NCBI RefSeq assembly: GCF_003931875.1
Contig: NZ_CP034245.1
Location: 248,001-312,000 of the forward strand
Reading direction: 5' to 3'
From: Microbacterium sp. 10M-3C3
GTDB lineage: Bacteria > Actinomycetota > Actinomycetes > Actinomycetales > Microbacteriaceae
Length of the DNA: 64,000 bases
Within the stretch, counting starts at the first letter, position 1; each line of letters begins with the position of its first letter. The translations under genes and the position numbers were made by a program. Shown in pieces: positions 18,659 through 26,748 of the stretch. The notes under the pieces are model-generated. The model was not told where the DNA came from, did not search any database, and worked only from the letters and a program-made list of their open reading frames with translations.

Positions 18659-20902
18659 ATGGATTACGGACACGATCTGCGCTTCGGCGCGTTCATCACG
18701 CCCACGGCGGCCGACCCGCAAGTGCCCGTGACCCTCGCCCAGATCGCCGAAGCGGCGGATCTCGACCTCGTCACGTTCCAGGACCACCCGTACCAGCCGG
18801 CCTTCCTCGACACGTGGACGCTCATGTCGTACGTCGCCGCGGCCACCGAGCGCGTGCACATCGCGCCGAACGTCCTGAACGTGCCCCTGCGTCCGCCGGC
18901 CGTGCTCGCCGGCGCCGCTGCGAGCCTCGACCTCCTCTCCGGCGGGCGCCTCGACCTCGGGCTCGGCGCCGGAGGGTTCTGGGACGCGATCGAGGCGATG
19001 GGCACGCCGAAGCTCACACCCGGGCAGGCCGTCACCGCCCTCGCGGAGGCCATCGAGATCATCCGCGGCCGCTGGGACACCAGCCAGCGCGGCGGACTGT
19101 TCACCGACGGCACCGTCCACGCCGTGCACGGGGTCAAGCGCGGCCCGCGGCCCGGGCACGAGATCCCGATCTGGCTCGGCGCCCGTCGCCCCCGCATGCT
19201 CGCCCTCATCGGCCGCTCCGCCGACGGCTGGCTGCCCTCCCTCCCGTGGCTCGAGCCCGGCGACTACGCGCGCGGCAACGCGCGGATCGACGAGGCCGCC
19301 GAGGCGGCCGGCCGCGACCCGCGTGCGATCCGCCGCCTGCTCAACGTCGGCGCCTCCCCGAAGGAGGCACGCGCGTGGGCGGAGGAGCTCGCCGGCTACA
19401 CGCTCGCGGACGGAGTCTCGACCTTCATCGCGATGGCCGACGACCCGCGCGCGATCCAGCGCTTCGGCACGGAGGTCGCGCCGGCGGTGCGCGAGCTCGT
19501 CGCCCGCGAACGCGCCGCGCGCGGCACGGCCCCCGCCCCCACGCGGTCGCGCATCGCGCTGTCGCAGCGCCGCCCCGGCATCGACTACGACGCCGTGCCG
19601 TCGGGCGTTCGCGCGATCGAACCGGGCGACTTCGACTACGCCGACGTCGCGAACACCTATATGCGCGGCGGCCGCCCGGGCCTGATCCTGCAGCCGACGG
19701 ATGCAGCGGGCGTCTCGCGTGCGATCGGCTTCGCGGCGCAGCATCCCGACGTCCCGCTCTCGGTGCGCAGCGGCGGACACGGCATCTCCGGGCGCAGCAC
19801 GAACGACGGCGGCATCGTGATCGACCTCCGCCGGCTGAACGCGATCGAGGTGCTCGACCCCGCGCGCCGGCTCGTGCGCATCGGCGCGGGCGCGCGGTGG
19901 GCGCAGGTCGCGGCGGCGCTCGGCGAGCACGGCTGGGCGCTCAGCTCCGGCGACTACGGCGGCGTCGGCGTGGGCGGCCTCGCCACGGCGGGCGGCATCG
20001 GCTGGCTCGCACGCGAGCACGGGCTGACGATCGACCACGTGCGCGCCGTCGAGGTCGCGCTCGCCGACGGGTCCATCCGGCGCGTGGACGCCGACCACGA
20101 CCCCGACCTCTTCTGGGCGATGCGCGGAGCGGGCGCGAACATGGGCATCGCGGTGTCGTTCGACTTCCAGATCGACGAGGTCGGCGAGGTCGGCTGGGCG
20201 CAGCTCGTCTTCGACGCGAGCGACACCGCCGCGTTCCTCGAGGGCTGGGGCGCCGCCGTACAAGCGGCGCCGCGCGACCTCACGAGCTTCCTGATCCTGT
20301 CGCCGGCGCGGGGCGGTCAGCCGGTCGCCGCGTACGTGATGGCGATGATCGACTCCGACGACGCCGACACGATCATCGAGCGGCTGCAGCCGTTCGCGCA
20401 GCTCGCGCCGCTCGTGCAGCAGTCGGTGCAGCTGACGACCTACCCGCAGGTGATGGCGAACGCCGATCTCGGCCCGCAGCAGGGCGCGGGCGAGCCCGTG
20501 ACGCGGTCGGCGCTCATCGACGACATCACGCCCGAGCTGGCCGCGGCCGTGGCGCAGCTGCTCGCCACCGGCGCAACGCACTTCTTCTCGATCCGTGCCG
20601 TGGGCGGCGCCGTAGCCGACGTGCCCGACGATGCCACGGCATATGCGCACCGTTCGGCGAGCTTCTCGGTCGCGACCTTCGGCGCCGACGAGGCGCGGCT
20701 CGCGGCGGCTTGGGCCGACATCGCGACCCACTCGCGGGGACTCTATCTGAGCTTCGAGACGTCGCTGCGCCCCGAGCGCATCGAGGAGGCCTACCCGCCC
20801 GCGACGCTCGAGCGGCTGCGCGCGGTCAAGGCGCGTGTCGATCCGGCCGGCCTCTTCCGCGACAACTTCGCGATCGGCGCCGCCCCCGCCGTCACCGGCT
20901 GA
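18659..20902 (+). CDS. Bifunctional flavoprotein: LLM monooxygenase fused to FAD-linked (BBE-like) oxidase
   Basis: 747 residues. Residues 1-~285 are a luciferase-like monooxygenase (F420/FMN TIM barrel: TFQDHPYQPAFLDTWTLMSY, LLSGGRLDLGLGAGGF). Residues ~310-745 are a GlcD/BBE-type FAD-binding oxidase: SVRSGGHGISGRSTNDGG, where the GGHG His is the usual covalent FAD site, then GVGVGGLATAGGIGWLAR, and a C-terminal berberine-bridge-like end (RVDPAGLFRDNFAIG). The Cys that makes bicovalent FAD in BBE enzymes is not seen. Start ATG has AAAGGA upstream. The frame is continuous over the junction, so the fusion is real in this sequence. Substrate unknown. Confidence 0.87.
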   Translation: MDYGHDLRFGAFITPTAADPQVPVTLAQIAEAADLDLVTFQDHPYQPAFLDTWTLMSYVAAATERVHIAPNVLNVPLRPPAVLAGAAASLDLLSGGRLDLGLGAGGFWDAIEAMGTPKLTPGQAVTALAEAIEIIRGRWDTSQRGGLFTDGTVHAVHGVKRGPRPGHEIPIWLGARRPRMLALIGRSADGWLPSLPWLEPGDYARGNARIDEAAEAAGRDPRAIRRLLNVGASPKEARAWAEELAGYTLADGVSTFIAMADDPRAIQRFGTEVAPAVRELVARERAARGTAPAPTRSRIALSQRRPGIDYDAVPSGVRAIEPGDFDYADVANTYMRGGRPGLILQPTDAAGVSRAIGFAAQHPDVPLSVRSGGHGISGRSTNDGGIVIDLRRLNAIEVLDPARRLVRIGAGARWAQVAAALGEHGWALSSGDYGGVGVGGLATAGGIGWLAREHGLTIDHVRAVEVALADGSIRRVDADHDPDLFWAMRGAGANMGIAVSFDFQIDEVGEVGWAQLVFDASDTAAFLEGWGAAVQAAPRDLTSFLILSPARGGQPVAAYVMAMIDSDDADTIIERLQPFAQLAPLVQQSVQLTTYPQVMANADLGPQQGAGEPVTRSALIDDITPELAAAVAQLLATGATHFFSIRAVGGAVADVPDDATAYAHRSASFSVATFGADEARLAAAWADIATHSRGLYLSFETSLRPERIEEAYPPATLERLRAVKARVDPAGLFRDNFAIGAAPAVTG

Positions 20903-20986
20903 CCGCCGCTGCGCCTCTCCCGGATGCGGGCACTCGCGGATGGGGGAGAGGTCGGGCATGCTGGGGGCGAGCACGCGAGGAGCACC

Positions 20987-23332
20987 ATGGCCGACGTCCC
21001 GAACCCCGACGCGCACGACGTCATCCGGGTCGTCGGGGCGCGGGAGAACAACCTCAAGGGCGTCTCGGTCGAGATCCCCAAGCGGCGCCTGACCGTGTTC
21101 ACCGGCGTCAGTGGATCGGGCAAGTCGTCGCTCGTGTTCGGCACGATCGCGGCGGAGTCGCGCCGGCTCATCAACGACACGTATCCGACCTTCGTACAGG
21201 CGTTCATGCCGCAACTCTCCCGCCCCGACGTCGACGCGCTCGAGAACATCAGCGCCGCGATCCTCGTCGACCAGGAGCGGATGGGCGCGAACGCCCGCTC
21301 CACCGTCGGCACCGCGACCGATGTGCACGTGATGCTGCGCATCCTGTTCTCGCGTCTCGGGCAGCCGCACGTGGGGTCGCCGCAGGCCTTCTCGTTCAAC
21401 GTGCCCTCGGTGCGCGGCGCGGGCGCGGTCACGCTCCAGAAGGGCGGCGCGACCGTCAAGGAGCGTCGCTCGTTCGAGATCACCGGCGGCATGTGCCCGC
21501 GCTGCGAGGGTCTGGGCGAGGTGAGCGAGATCGATCTGGCCGAGCTGGTCGACGACTCGCTCTCGCTCGAGGAGGGCGCCATCCGCGTCCCCGGGTACAC
21601 CGCCGACGGCTGGATGGTGAAGGTCTATTCGGAGTCGGGGTTCTTCCCCGGCGACGTTCCGGTGCGGGAGTTCACCGAGCAGCAGCGGCAGGACTTCTTC
21701 TACAAGGAGCAGACGAAGATCAAGATCGGCAGCATGAACATGACCTACGAGGGGCTCGTGCCCAAGGTCACGAAGTCGATGCTGCAGAAGGATCGCGAGT
21801 CGATGCAGCCGCAGGCGCGTGCGTTCGTCGAGCGCGCGGTCAAGTTCCAAGCGTGCCCCGACTGCGGCGGCACACGCCTCAACGAGGGCGCCCGCTCGTC
21901 GAAGATCGGCGGTGTGAGCATCGCGGATGCGGCGGCGATGCAGATCACCGACCTCGCCGCGTGGCTGCGCACCGTCGACGCCCCCGAGGTGGCGCCGCTC
22001 GTGAAGGGGCTCCGCGAGACGGTCGACTCGTTCGTCGACATCGGGCTCGGCTACCTCTCCCTCGACCGCGCGAGCGGCACGCTCTCCGGCGGCGAGGCGC
22101 AGCGGACGAAGATGATCAAGCACCTGCGCTCGAGCCTCACCGACATGACGTACGTCTTCGACGAGCCGACGGCGGGGCTGCATCCGCACGACATCCAGCG
22201 CATGAACCGGCTGCTGCAGCAGCTGCGCGACAAGGGCAACACCGTGCTCGTCGTCGAGCACAAGCCCGAGGTCATCGACATCGCCGACCACGTCGTCGAC
22301 CTCGGCCCGGGCGCGGGGCGCGACGGCGGCACGATCCAGTTCGAGGGCGATGTCGCCGGGCTGCGGGCGTCGGGCACCCTCACCGGGCGCCATCTCGACC
22401 ACCGCGCGAGGCTCAAGGAGACCGTGCGCACCGCGACCGCCTCCCTGCCGATCCGGGGCGCGACGCAGCACAACCTGCGGCACGTCGACGTCGACGTGCC
22501 GCTGGGCGTGCTGACGGTCGTGACCGGCGTCGCCGGCTCCGGCAAGTCGTCGCTCATCCACGGCAACCTTCCCGCGTTCGACGACGTGGTGGTCGTCGAC
22601 CAGTCGCCCATCAAGGGCTCGCGGCGCTCGTCGCCGGCCACCTACACGGGCGTGCTCGACGCGATCCGCACCGCGTTCGCCAAGGCCAACGGCGTCAAGC
22701 CGAGCATGTTCAGCGCGAACTCCGAGGGGGCGTGCGAGGCGTGCAAAGGACTCGGCGTCATCATCACCGACCTCGGCTTCCAGTCCACCGTCGAGACCGA
22801 GTGCGAGGTGTGCGGCGGCACCGGCTTCTCCGACGCGGTGCTGGAGTACACGCTCGACGGCCGCAACATCTCCGAGGTGCTCGCGATGTCGGCGGCCGAG
22901 GCATCCGCGTTCTTCCCGAAGGGGCCGGCGCACACGACGCTCGCGCGCATGGTGGATGTAGGCCTGGGCTACCTGACGCTCGGGCAGGCGCTCAACACGC
23001 TCTCCGGCGGCGAGCGGCAGCGCTTGAAGCTCGCCATCTCGATGGCGAAGTCGGGCGCCGTGTACGTCCTCGACGAGCCGACGACCGGCCTTCACCTCGC
23101 CGACGTCGACAACCTGCTCGCGCTGCTGGACCGCCTCGTCGACGCCGGCAACAGCGTGATCGTCATCGAGCACCACCAGGCCGTGATGGCCCACGCCGAC
23201 TGGATGATCGACCTCGGTCCCGGCGCCGGCCGCGACGGCGGGCGGGTCGTGTTCGAGGGGACTCCGGCCGACCTCGTGGCCGACGCATCCACCCTGACGG
23301 GCGAGCATCTCGCCCGCTACGTCGGGGGCTGA
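20987..23332 (+). CDS. UvrA paralogue (excinuclease-type ABC ATPase)
   Basis: 781 residues with two ABC cassettes: Walker A FTGVSGSGKSSL and VTGVAGSGKSSL, signatures LSGGEAQRTK and LSGGERQRLK, Walker B followed by DEPTAGLHPHD and DEPTTGLHLAD. Zinc-module Cys pairs occur at CPRCEGLGE/CPDCGGTR and CEACKGLG/CEVCGGTG. It is shorter than housekeeping UvrA (~950) and the N-terminal UvrB-binding region appears reduced, as in UvrA2/DrrC-type paralogues linked to drug or DNA-damage tolerance. No uvrB or uvrC is nearby. ATG 20987 has GAGGAG upstream; an earlier in-frame start at 20924 lacks one. Confidence 0.9.
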   Translation: MADVPNPDAHDVIRVVGARENNLKGVSVEIPKRRLTVFTGVSGSGKSSLVFGTIAAESRRLINDTYPTFVQAFMPQLSRPDVDALENISAAILVDQERMGANARSTVGTATDVHVMLRILFSRLGQPHVGSPQAFSFNVPSVRGAGAVTLQKGGATVKERRSFEITGGMCPRCEGLGEVSEIDLAELVDDSLSLEEGAIRVPGYTADGWMVKVYSESGFFPGDVPVREFTEQQRQDFFYKEQTKIKIGSMNMTYEGLVPKVTKSMLQKDRESMQPQARAFVERAVKFQACPDCGGTRLNEGARSSKIGGVSIADAAAMQITDLAAWLRTVDAPEVAPLVKGLRETVDSFVDIGLGYLSLDRASGTLSGGEAQRTKMIKHLRSSLTDMTYVFDEPTAGLHPHDIQRMNRLLQQLRDKGNTVLVVEHKPEVIDIADHVVDLGPGAGRDGGTIQFEGDVAGLRASGTLTGRHLDHRARLKETVRTATASLPIRGATQHNLRHVDVDVPLGVLTVVTGVAGSGKSSLIHGNLPAFDDVVVVDQSPIKGSRRSSPATYTGVLDAIRTAFAKANGVKPSMFSANSEGACEACKGLGVIITDLGFQSTVETECEVCGGTGFSDAVLEYTLDGRNISEVLAMSAAEASAFFPKGPAHTTLARMVDVGLGYLTLGQALNTLSGGERQRLKLAISMAKSGAVYVLDEPTTGLHLADVDNLLALLDRLVDAGNSVIVIEHHQAVMAHADWMIDLGPGAGRDGGRVVFEGTPADLVADASTLTGEHLARYVGG

Positions 23333-23340
23333 CGCGGCGC

Positions 23341-23406
23341 GCGACACACCACGCGCGTGCCGAAACGACACGTGGTTTCTCGACACGCGCATGGTGTTTC
23401 GGCGAG
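23341..23406. repeat. Imperfect palindrome after the UvrA paralogue
   Basis: Inverted repeat of about 28-base arms with several mismatches: CACCACGCGCGTG on the left matches CACGCGCATGGTG on the right, with CCGAAAC near the centre and GTTTCGGC at the right end. Probably a terminator or a relative of the palindromic elements described elsewhere in the window. Confidence 0.6.
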
Positions 23407-23415
23407 GCTGAGCGG

Positions 23416-24042
23416 ATGCGGATGCACGCGGTGGACGAGCGCGACGCGCGGTGGGAACGGGACGACGCGGCCTTCCGGCTGTACGTCTTCCGTGGCCCCG
23501 ACGCGGCCACGTACACGTTCGACATCGAGGACGCGACGCTCACAGAGGCGCTCGACCACGCGCGGATGGCGTCGGAGGGCGACCGCAACCTGTGGGCACT
23601 CGCGCTCGTCTCGGACGATGACGTGCGCGGGCGCGGCCTCGTGTGGCTGTCGGGGATGGACTATCACGACGCGGCCGACACTCCCGCGCAGCGGGCCCGC
23701 CGGCGTGAGATGCAGGACCGCTACCTCGCGGCGCGATCGCGCGACGCTCTGCCCGTCGTGCTGCCCGACGGGCGGCGGCTGATCCGGATGTTCCCCGAAT
23801 GGGGGGCCGGGCCGTTGTGGGAGAGCTTCACCGAGAACTACCCGCTCGACCCCGCGACCCTCGACCTGCCCGACGGCCTCGCCGACGCGCTCGTCGTGTG
23901 GAACGAGGAGTGGAACGCGCGGGCGCCCGACGAGCCGCTCCCCGATCCCGACGGCTTCCGCCGCCGCGGCGCCGCGCTCGCCGACGCGCTGGAGGAGGCG
24001 CTCGCGGGCCGGGCGGAGATCCGGCGCGAGTTCCTCGGCTGA
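23416..24042 (+). CDS. Hypothetical protein, acidic, DUF-like
   Basis: 208 residues, soluble, no signal peptide. Rich in Asp/Glu/Trp; recognisable only by landmarks: a YVFRGPDAATYTFDIEDA beta-like start, WALALVSDDD, and MFPEWGAGPLWESFTENY. I do not recognise the family. ATG at 23416 or, two codons on, 23422; neither has a strong ribosome site. Codon use is like its neighbours, so it looks native. Confidence 0.75.
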   Translation: MRMHAVDERDARWERDDAAFRLYVFRGPDAATYTFDIEDATLTEALDHARMASEGDRNLWALALVSDDDVRGRGLVWLSGMDYHDAADTPAQRARRREMQDRYLAARSRDALPVVLPDGRRLIRMFPEWGAGPLWESFTENYPLDPATLDLPDGLADALVVWNEEWNARAPDEPLPDPDGFRRRGAALADALEEALAGRAEIRREFLG

Positions 24043-24086
24043 TCCGCGCCGGCCGGCCGCGTCACCGGGTGTGAAACCGCTCCCAC

Positions 24087-24092
24087 TAGACT
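24087..24092 (+). promoter_or_regulatory. -10 box (TAGACT) for the acyltransferase
   Basis: TAGACT ten bases before the GTG at 24103. This gives a leader of only a few bases or none. Confidence 0.5.
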
Positions 24093-24102
24093 GAGCGCCG
24101 CC

Positions 24103-26607
24103 GTGACCACCGCACAGACCTCCACCGCACGCTCGACGACCCGCCGCGACATCCAGGGTCTGCGCGCGCTCGCCGTCGTCGGCGTGATCCTGTGTCACGT
24201 GCTGGGCTGGCCGACCGGCGGGTTCGCGGGCGTCGACGTGTTCTTCGTCATCTCCGGCTTCCTCATCACAGGCCTGCTGCTGCGCGAGGTGGCCGACACC
24301 GGGCGCATCTCCCTGCGCGGGTTCTACGCCCGCCGCATCCGCCGCATCCTGCCCGCAGCGGTGCTCGTGATCGCCGCCGTCGCGGTGGCGGGGTGGTTCC
24401 TCTTCAACCGCACGCGGGCCGATGCGACGCTGTGGGATGTGGCGGCCGCCCTCGGGCTCGTCGCGAACTGGCGCTTCGCCGCCGTCGGAACCGACTACTT
24501 CGCGCAGACCGACGCCGTCTCGCCGCTGCAGCACTTCTGGTCGCTGTCGGTGGAGGAGCAGTTCTACCTCATGTGGCCGGGCCTCCTGCTCCTGATGCTC
24601 GTGCTCCTCGTGCCCGCGGCCGCGCGGCGAGGTGCGCGCGTGCCCGTGGTGGTCGGCGGCATCGCGCTCGCGGTGTCGGCGGCGTCGCTCGCCGCGGCGG
24701 CCGCGCAGACGGCGTCGGAGCCGACGATCGCATACTTCTCGACCGCCACCCGCGTGTGGGAGCTCGGGGCGGGCGCGCTCCTCGCCGCCCTCGCGCCGCT
24801 GCTCGCGCGCGTGCCGCGTGTGCTCGGCGGCGCGGTGCAGTGGATCGGACTGGCCGGGATCGTCTGGGCGTTCGCATCGCTCGACGCCGACAACCCGTTC
24901 CCGTTCCCGGGGGCCCTCCTCCCGGTCGCCGCGACCGCGCTCGTCATCGCGGGCGGAGTCGCCGGAGACCCCCGGCAGCGACACCTCCTCCCGCTCTCCA
25001 ACCCGGTGAGCGTCTTCATCGGCGACGCGTCCTACGCGCTGTATCTGTGGCATTTCCCGGCGCTCGTGTTCGCGGGCGTGCTCCTCCCCGCCGGCGATGC
25101 GACGACGGCGATCGTCCTCGCGGCCACCGCCGTCCTCGCGGTGTCGACCTACCTGGGCTGGGAGCAGCCGCTGCACCGCTCGCCGTGGCTGCGCCGGGTG
25201 TCGGCGAAGGGTCCGGATGCAGCACCCCACGGTGCGATCGCGGCTCCGGCCGTGCCTGATGCGGCGCCCGCGGCACGTGCGGAGCTCGTCCGGTTCGAGC
25301 CGTCGGCGCCGACCCCGCAGCGCGTCGGCGCGAGCCGCCCGGCCGGGTGGGCCCCGGGCCAGCGCTACTACCCCGGACGTTCGCCCCGCCCCGCCGCATC
25401 CGCGCCCGCCGCCTCCGCCGCATCCGCGCCCGCCGTACCCGCAGCCCGAACCGTGTCCCACAATCCGCGACCTCGCTCCGCCCATGACCGCACGACGTGG
25501 GACATGTCGCGCGAGGAGTGGGACACGGCCGCCGCCCCGAACCCGGCCGACGCCGCCACCCCAGAGGCCGCCCCGGACGCAGCCTCCGCGCCGTCGCGGT
25601 CGTGGGCGGCCTGGCGTGCGCGGTACGCCGGGCAGATGGCGCTCGCCGCCGCCACGCTCGGCATCGGCGCCGCGGCGATCGTGCTCGTGCTGCAGAGCAC
25701 CTTCGGCGCGCCCGTGATGGGGCCCCTCACCCCTCCCGTCGCGGATGCCACGACCGCCCCCGCCGAAAACCCGACCGCGGCCGTGCAGGCGGCGCTCGCC
25801 GACGCCGTCTCGGCCACGAGCTGGCCGCAGCTGAGTCCGTCGCTCGACGAGGTCATCGCGGCGTCCAGCGCGCAGAACCCGGCGCACGACTGCTTCTCGC
25901 CCGACGTCGCGCTCGATGCGGGACGCTGCACATGGGGATCGTCGGCCGCGCCGCACCATCTCTATCTCGTGGGCGATTCGACGGCCATGGCCTATGCGCC
26001 GGCGTTCAAGAAGCTCGCGGAGGACAGCGGCGGGCAGTGGCGCGCCACGACGGTCGGGCTGTACGGATGCCGGTTCACCGACGTGCTCGTGCAGAACAGC
26101 GGCGCCGGCGTGATGGAGGCGTGCCCGCAGCGCAAGCAGGACGTCGGCGCACTCCTCGCAGCCGACCCCGCCGACCTCGTCGTCGTGTCCAATGCCTACA
26201 CCCTGGGCCGCGGGGTCGACGGCCGGCCTCTGTCGGCGACCGACCTCGTGCAGGGTGCGCGCGCGGAGATGGCGGCCTTCGGCGTGACCGGTCGTGTCGT
26301 CTACCTCGCGCCGCCGCCGCTGGGCGGTGATCTCGGCGCGTGCTACTCGCCCGTGACGTCGCCCGCGAACTGCGTGACGGCGGTCGATCCGACGTGGCGG
26401 GAGATCGAGGTCGCGACCGAGAACGTCGCCGCCGCCGACGGCGACCACGCCCTCAGCTCGCTGCCGTTCACGTGCTGGGACGACGTGTGCCCCGCCTTCG
26501 CCGGGGGCGTGCCGCTGCGCTACGACCAGACGCATTTCACGGTCGCGTACGCCGAGCGCATCGCGCCGGTCCTGGCATGGGACCTGCGCGCCGCCGGCCT
26601 GCTGTGA
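24103..26607 (+). CDS. OatA-like acyltransferase: acyltransferase-3 membrane domain plus SGNH hydrolase
   Basis: 834 residues. The N-terminal ~370 residues carry about ten membrane helices and the acyltransferase-3 signature (DIQGLRALAVVGVILCH, GVDVFFVISGFLITG, RRIRRILPA, FWSLSVEEQFY). A Pro/Ala-rich linker (about 370-500) leads to another membrane helix and an extracytoplasmic SGNH domain: GDSTAMAY with the nucleophile Ser, and the DQTHFT Asp/His pair near the end. Such proteins O-acylate cell-wall or surface glycans, taking acyl groups across the membrane. Acceptor not identifiable. GTG 24103 is the only start before the conserved RDIQGLR. Confidence 0.93.
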   Translation: MTTAQTSTARSTTRRDIQGLRALAVVGVILCHVLGWPTGGFAGVDVFFVISGFLITGLLLREVADTGRISLRGFYARRIRRILPAAVLVIAAVAVAGWFLFNRTRADATLWDVAAALGLVANWRFAAVGTDYFAQTDAVSPLQHFWSLSVEEQFYLMWPGLLLLMLVLLVPAAARRGARVPVVVGGIALAVSAASLAAAAAQTASEPTIAYFSTATRVWELGAGALLAALAPLLARVPRVLGGAVQWIGLAGIVWAFASLDADNPFPFPGALLPVAATALVIAGGVAGDPRQRHLLPLSNPVSVFIGDASYALYLWHFPALVFAGVLLPAGDATTAIVLAATAVLAVSTYLGWEQPLHRSPWLRRVSAKGPDAAPHGAIAAPAVPDAAPAARAELVRFEPSAPTPQRVGASRPAGWAPGQRYYPGRSPRPAASAPAASAASAPAVPAARTVSHNPRPRSAHDRTTWDMSREEWDTAAAPNPADAATPEAAPDAASAPSRSWAAWRARYAGQMALAAATLGIGAAAIVLVLQSTFGAPVMGPLTPPVADATTAPAENPTAAVQAALADAVSATSWPQLSPSLDEVIAASSAQNPAHDCFSPDVALDAGRCTWGSSAAPHHLYLVGDSTAMAYAPAFKKLAEDSGGQWRATTVGLYGCRFTDVLVQNSGAGVMEACPQRKQDVGALLAADPADLVVVSNAYTLGRGVDGRPLSATDLVQGARAEMAAFGVTGRVVYLAPPPLGGDLGACYSPVTSPANCVTAVDPTWREIEVATENVAAADGDHALSSLPFTCWDDVCPAFAGGVPLRYDQTHFTVAYAERIAPVLAWDLRAAGLL

Positions 26608-26672
26608 GGTATCACACCGCCGTTTCCCACAGCAAGATCTGGCCCGGATTCGGACTCGCCGTCCATCCTGGT

Positions 26673-26678
26673 TAGGCT
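26673..26678 (+). promoter_or_regulatory. -10 box (TAGGCT) upstream of the envelope cluster
   Basis: TAGGCT about 70 bp before the GTG at 26749, in the 141-bp gap after the acyltransferase. It would drive the whole 26749-41941 run. A weak TTCGGA 18 bp upstream could be the -35. Confidence 0.4.
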
Positions 26679-26748
26679 GTCAGCGGTTTTCCTAGCGCCC
26701 GTCCCCGGAGGACGCCGGCCTGTTTCCGCCCCGGGGAGGCATGCTCGC

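Noticed and set aside
17954..23392. An 1812-codon open frame on the minus strand
   Set aside because: It lies opposite the TetR, flavoprotein and UvrA genes, all with clear motifs. Its sequence is Arg/Gly/Ala/His-rich noise, produced by third-position GC bias.
18445..24042. An 1865-codon plus-strand frame spanning several genes
   Set aside because: Only its last part (from 23416) is a plausible protein; the rest is an out-of-frame shadow of TetR, flavoprotein and UvrA.
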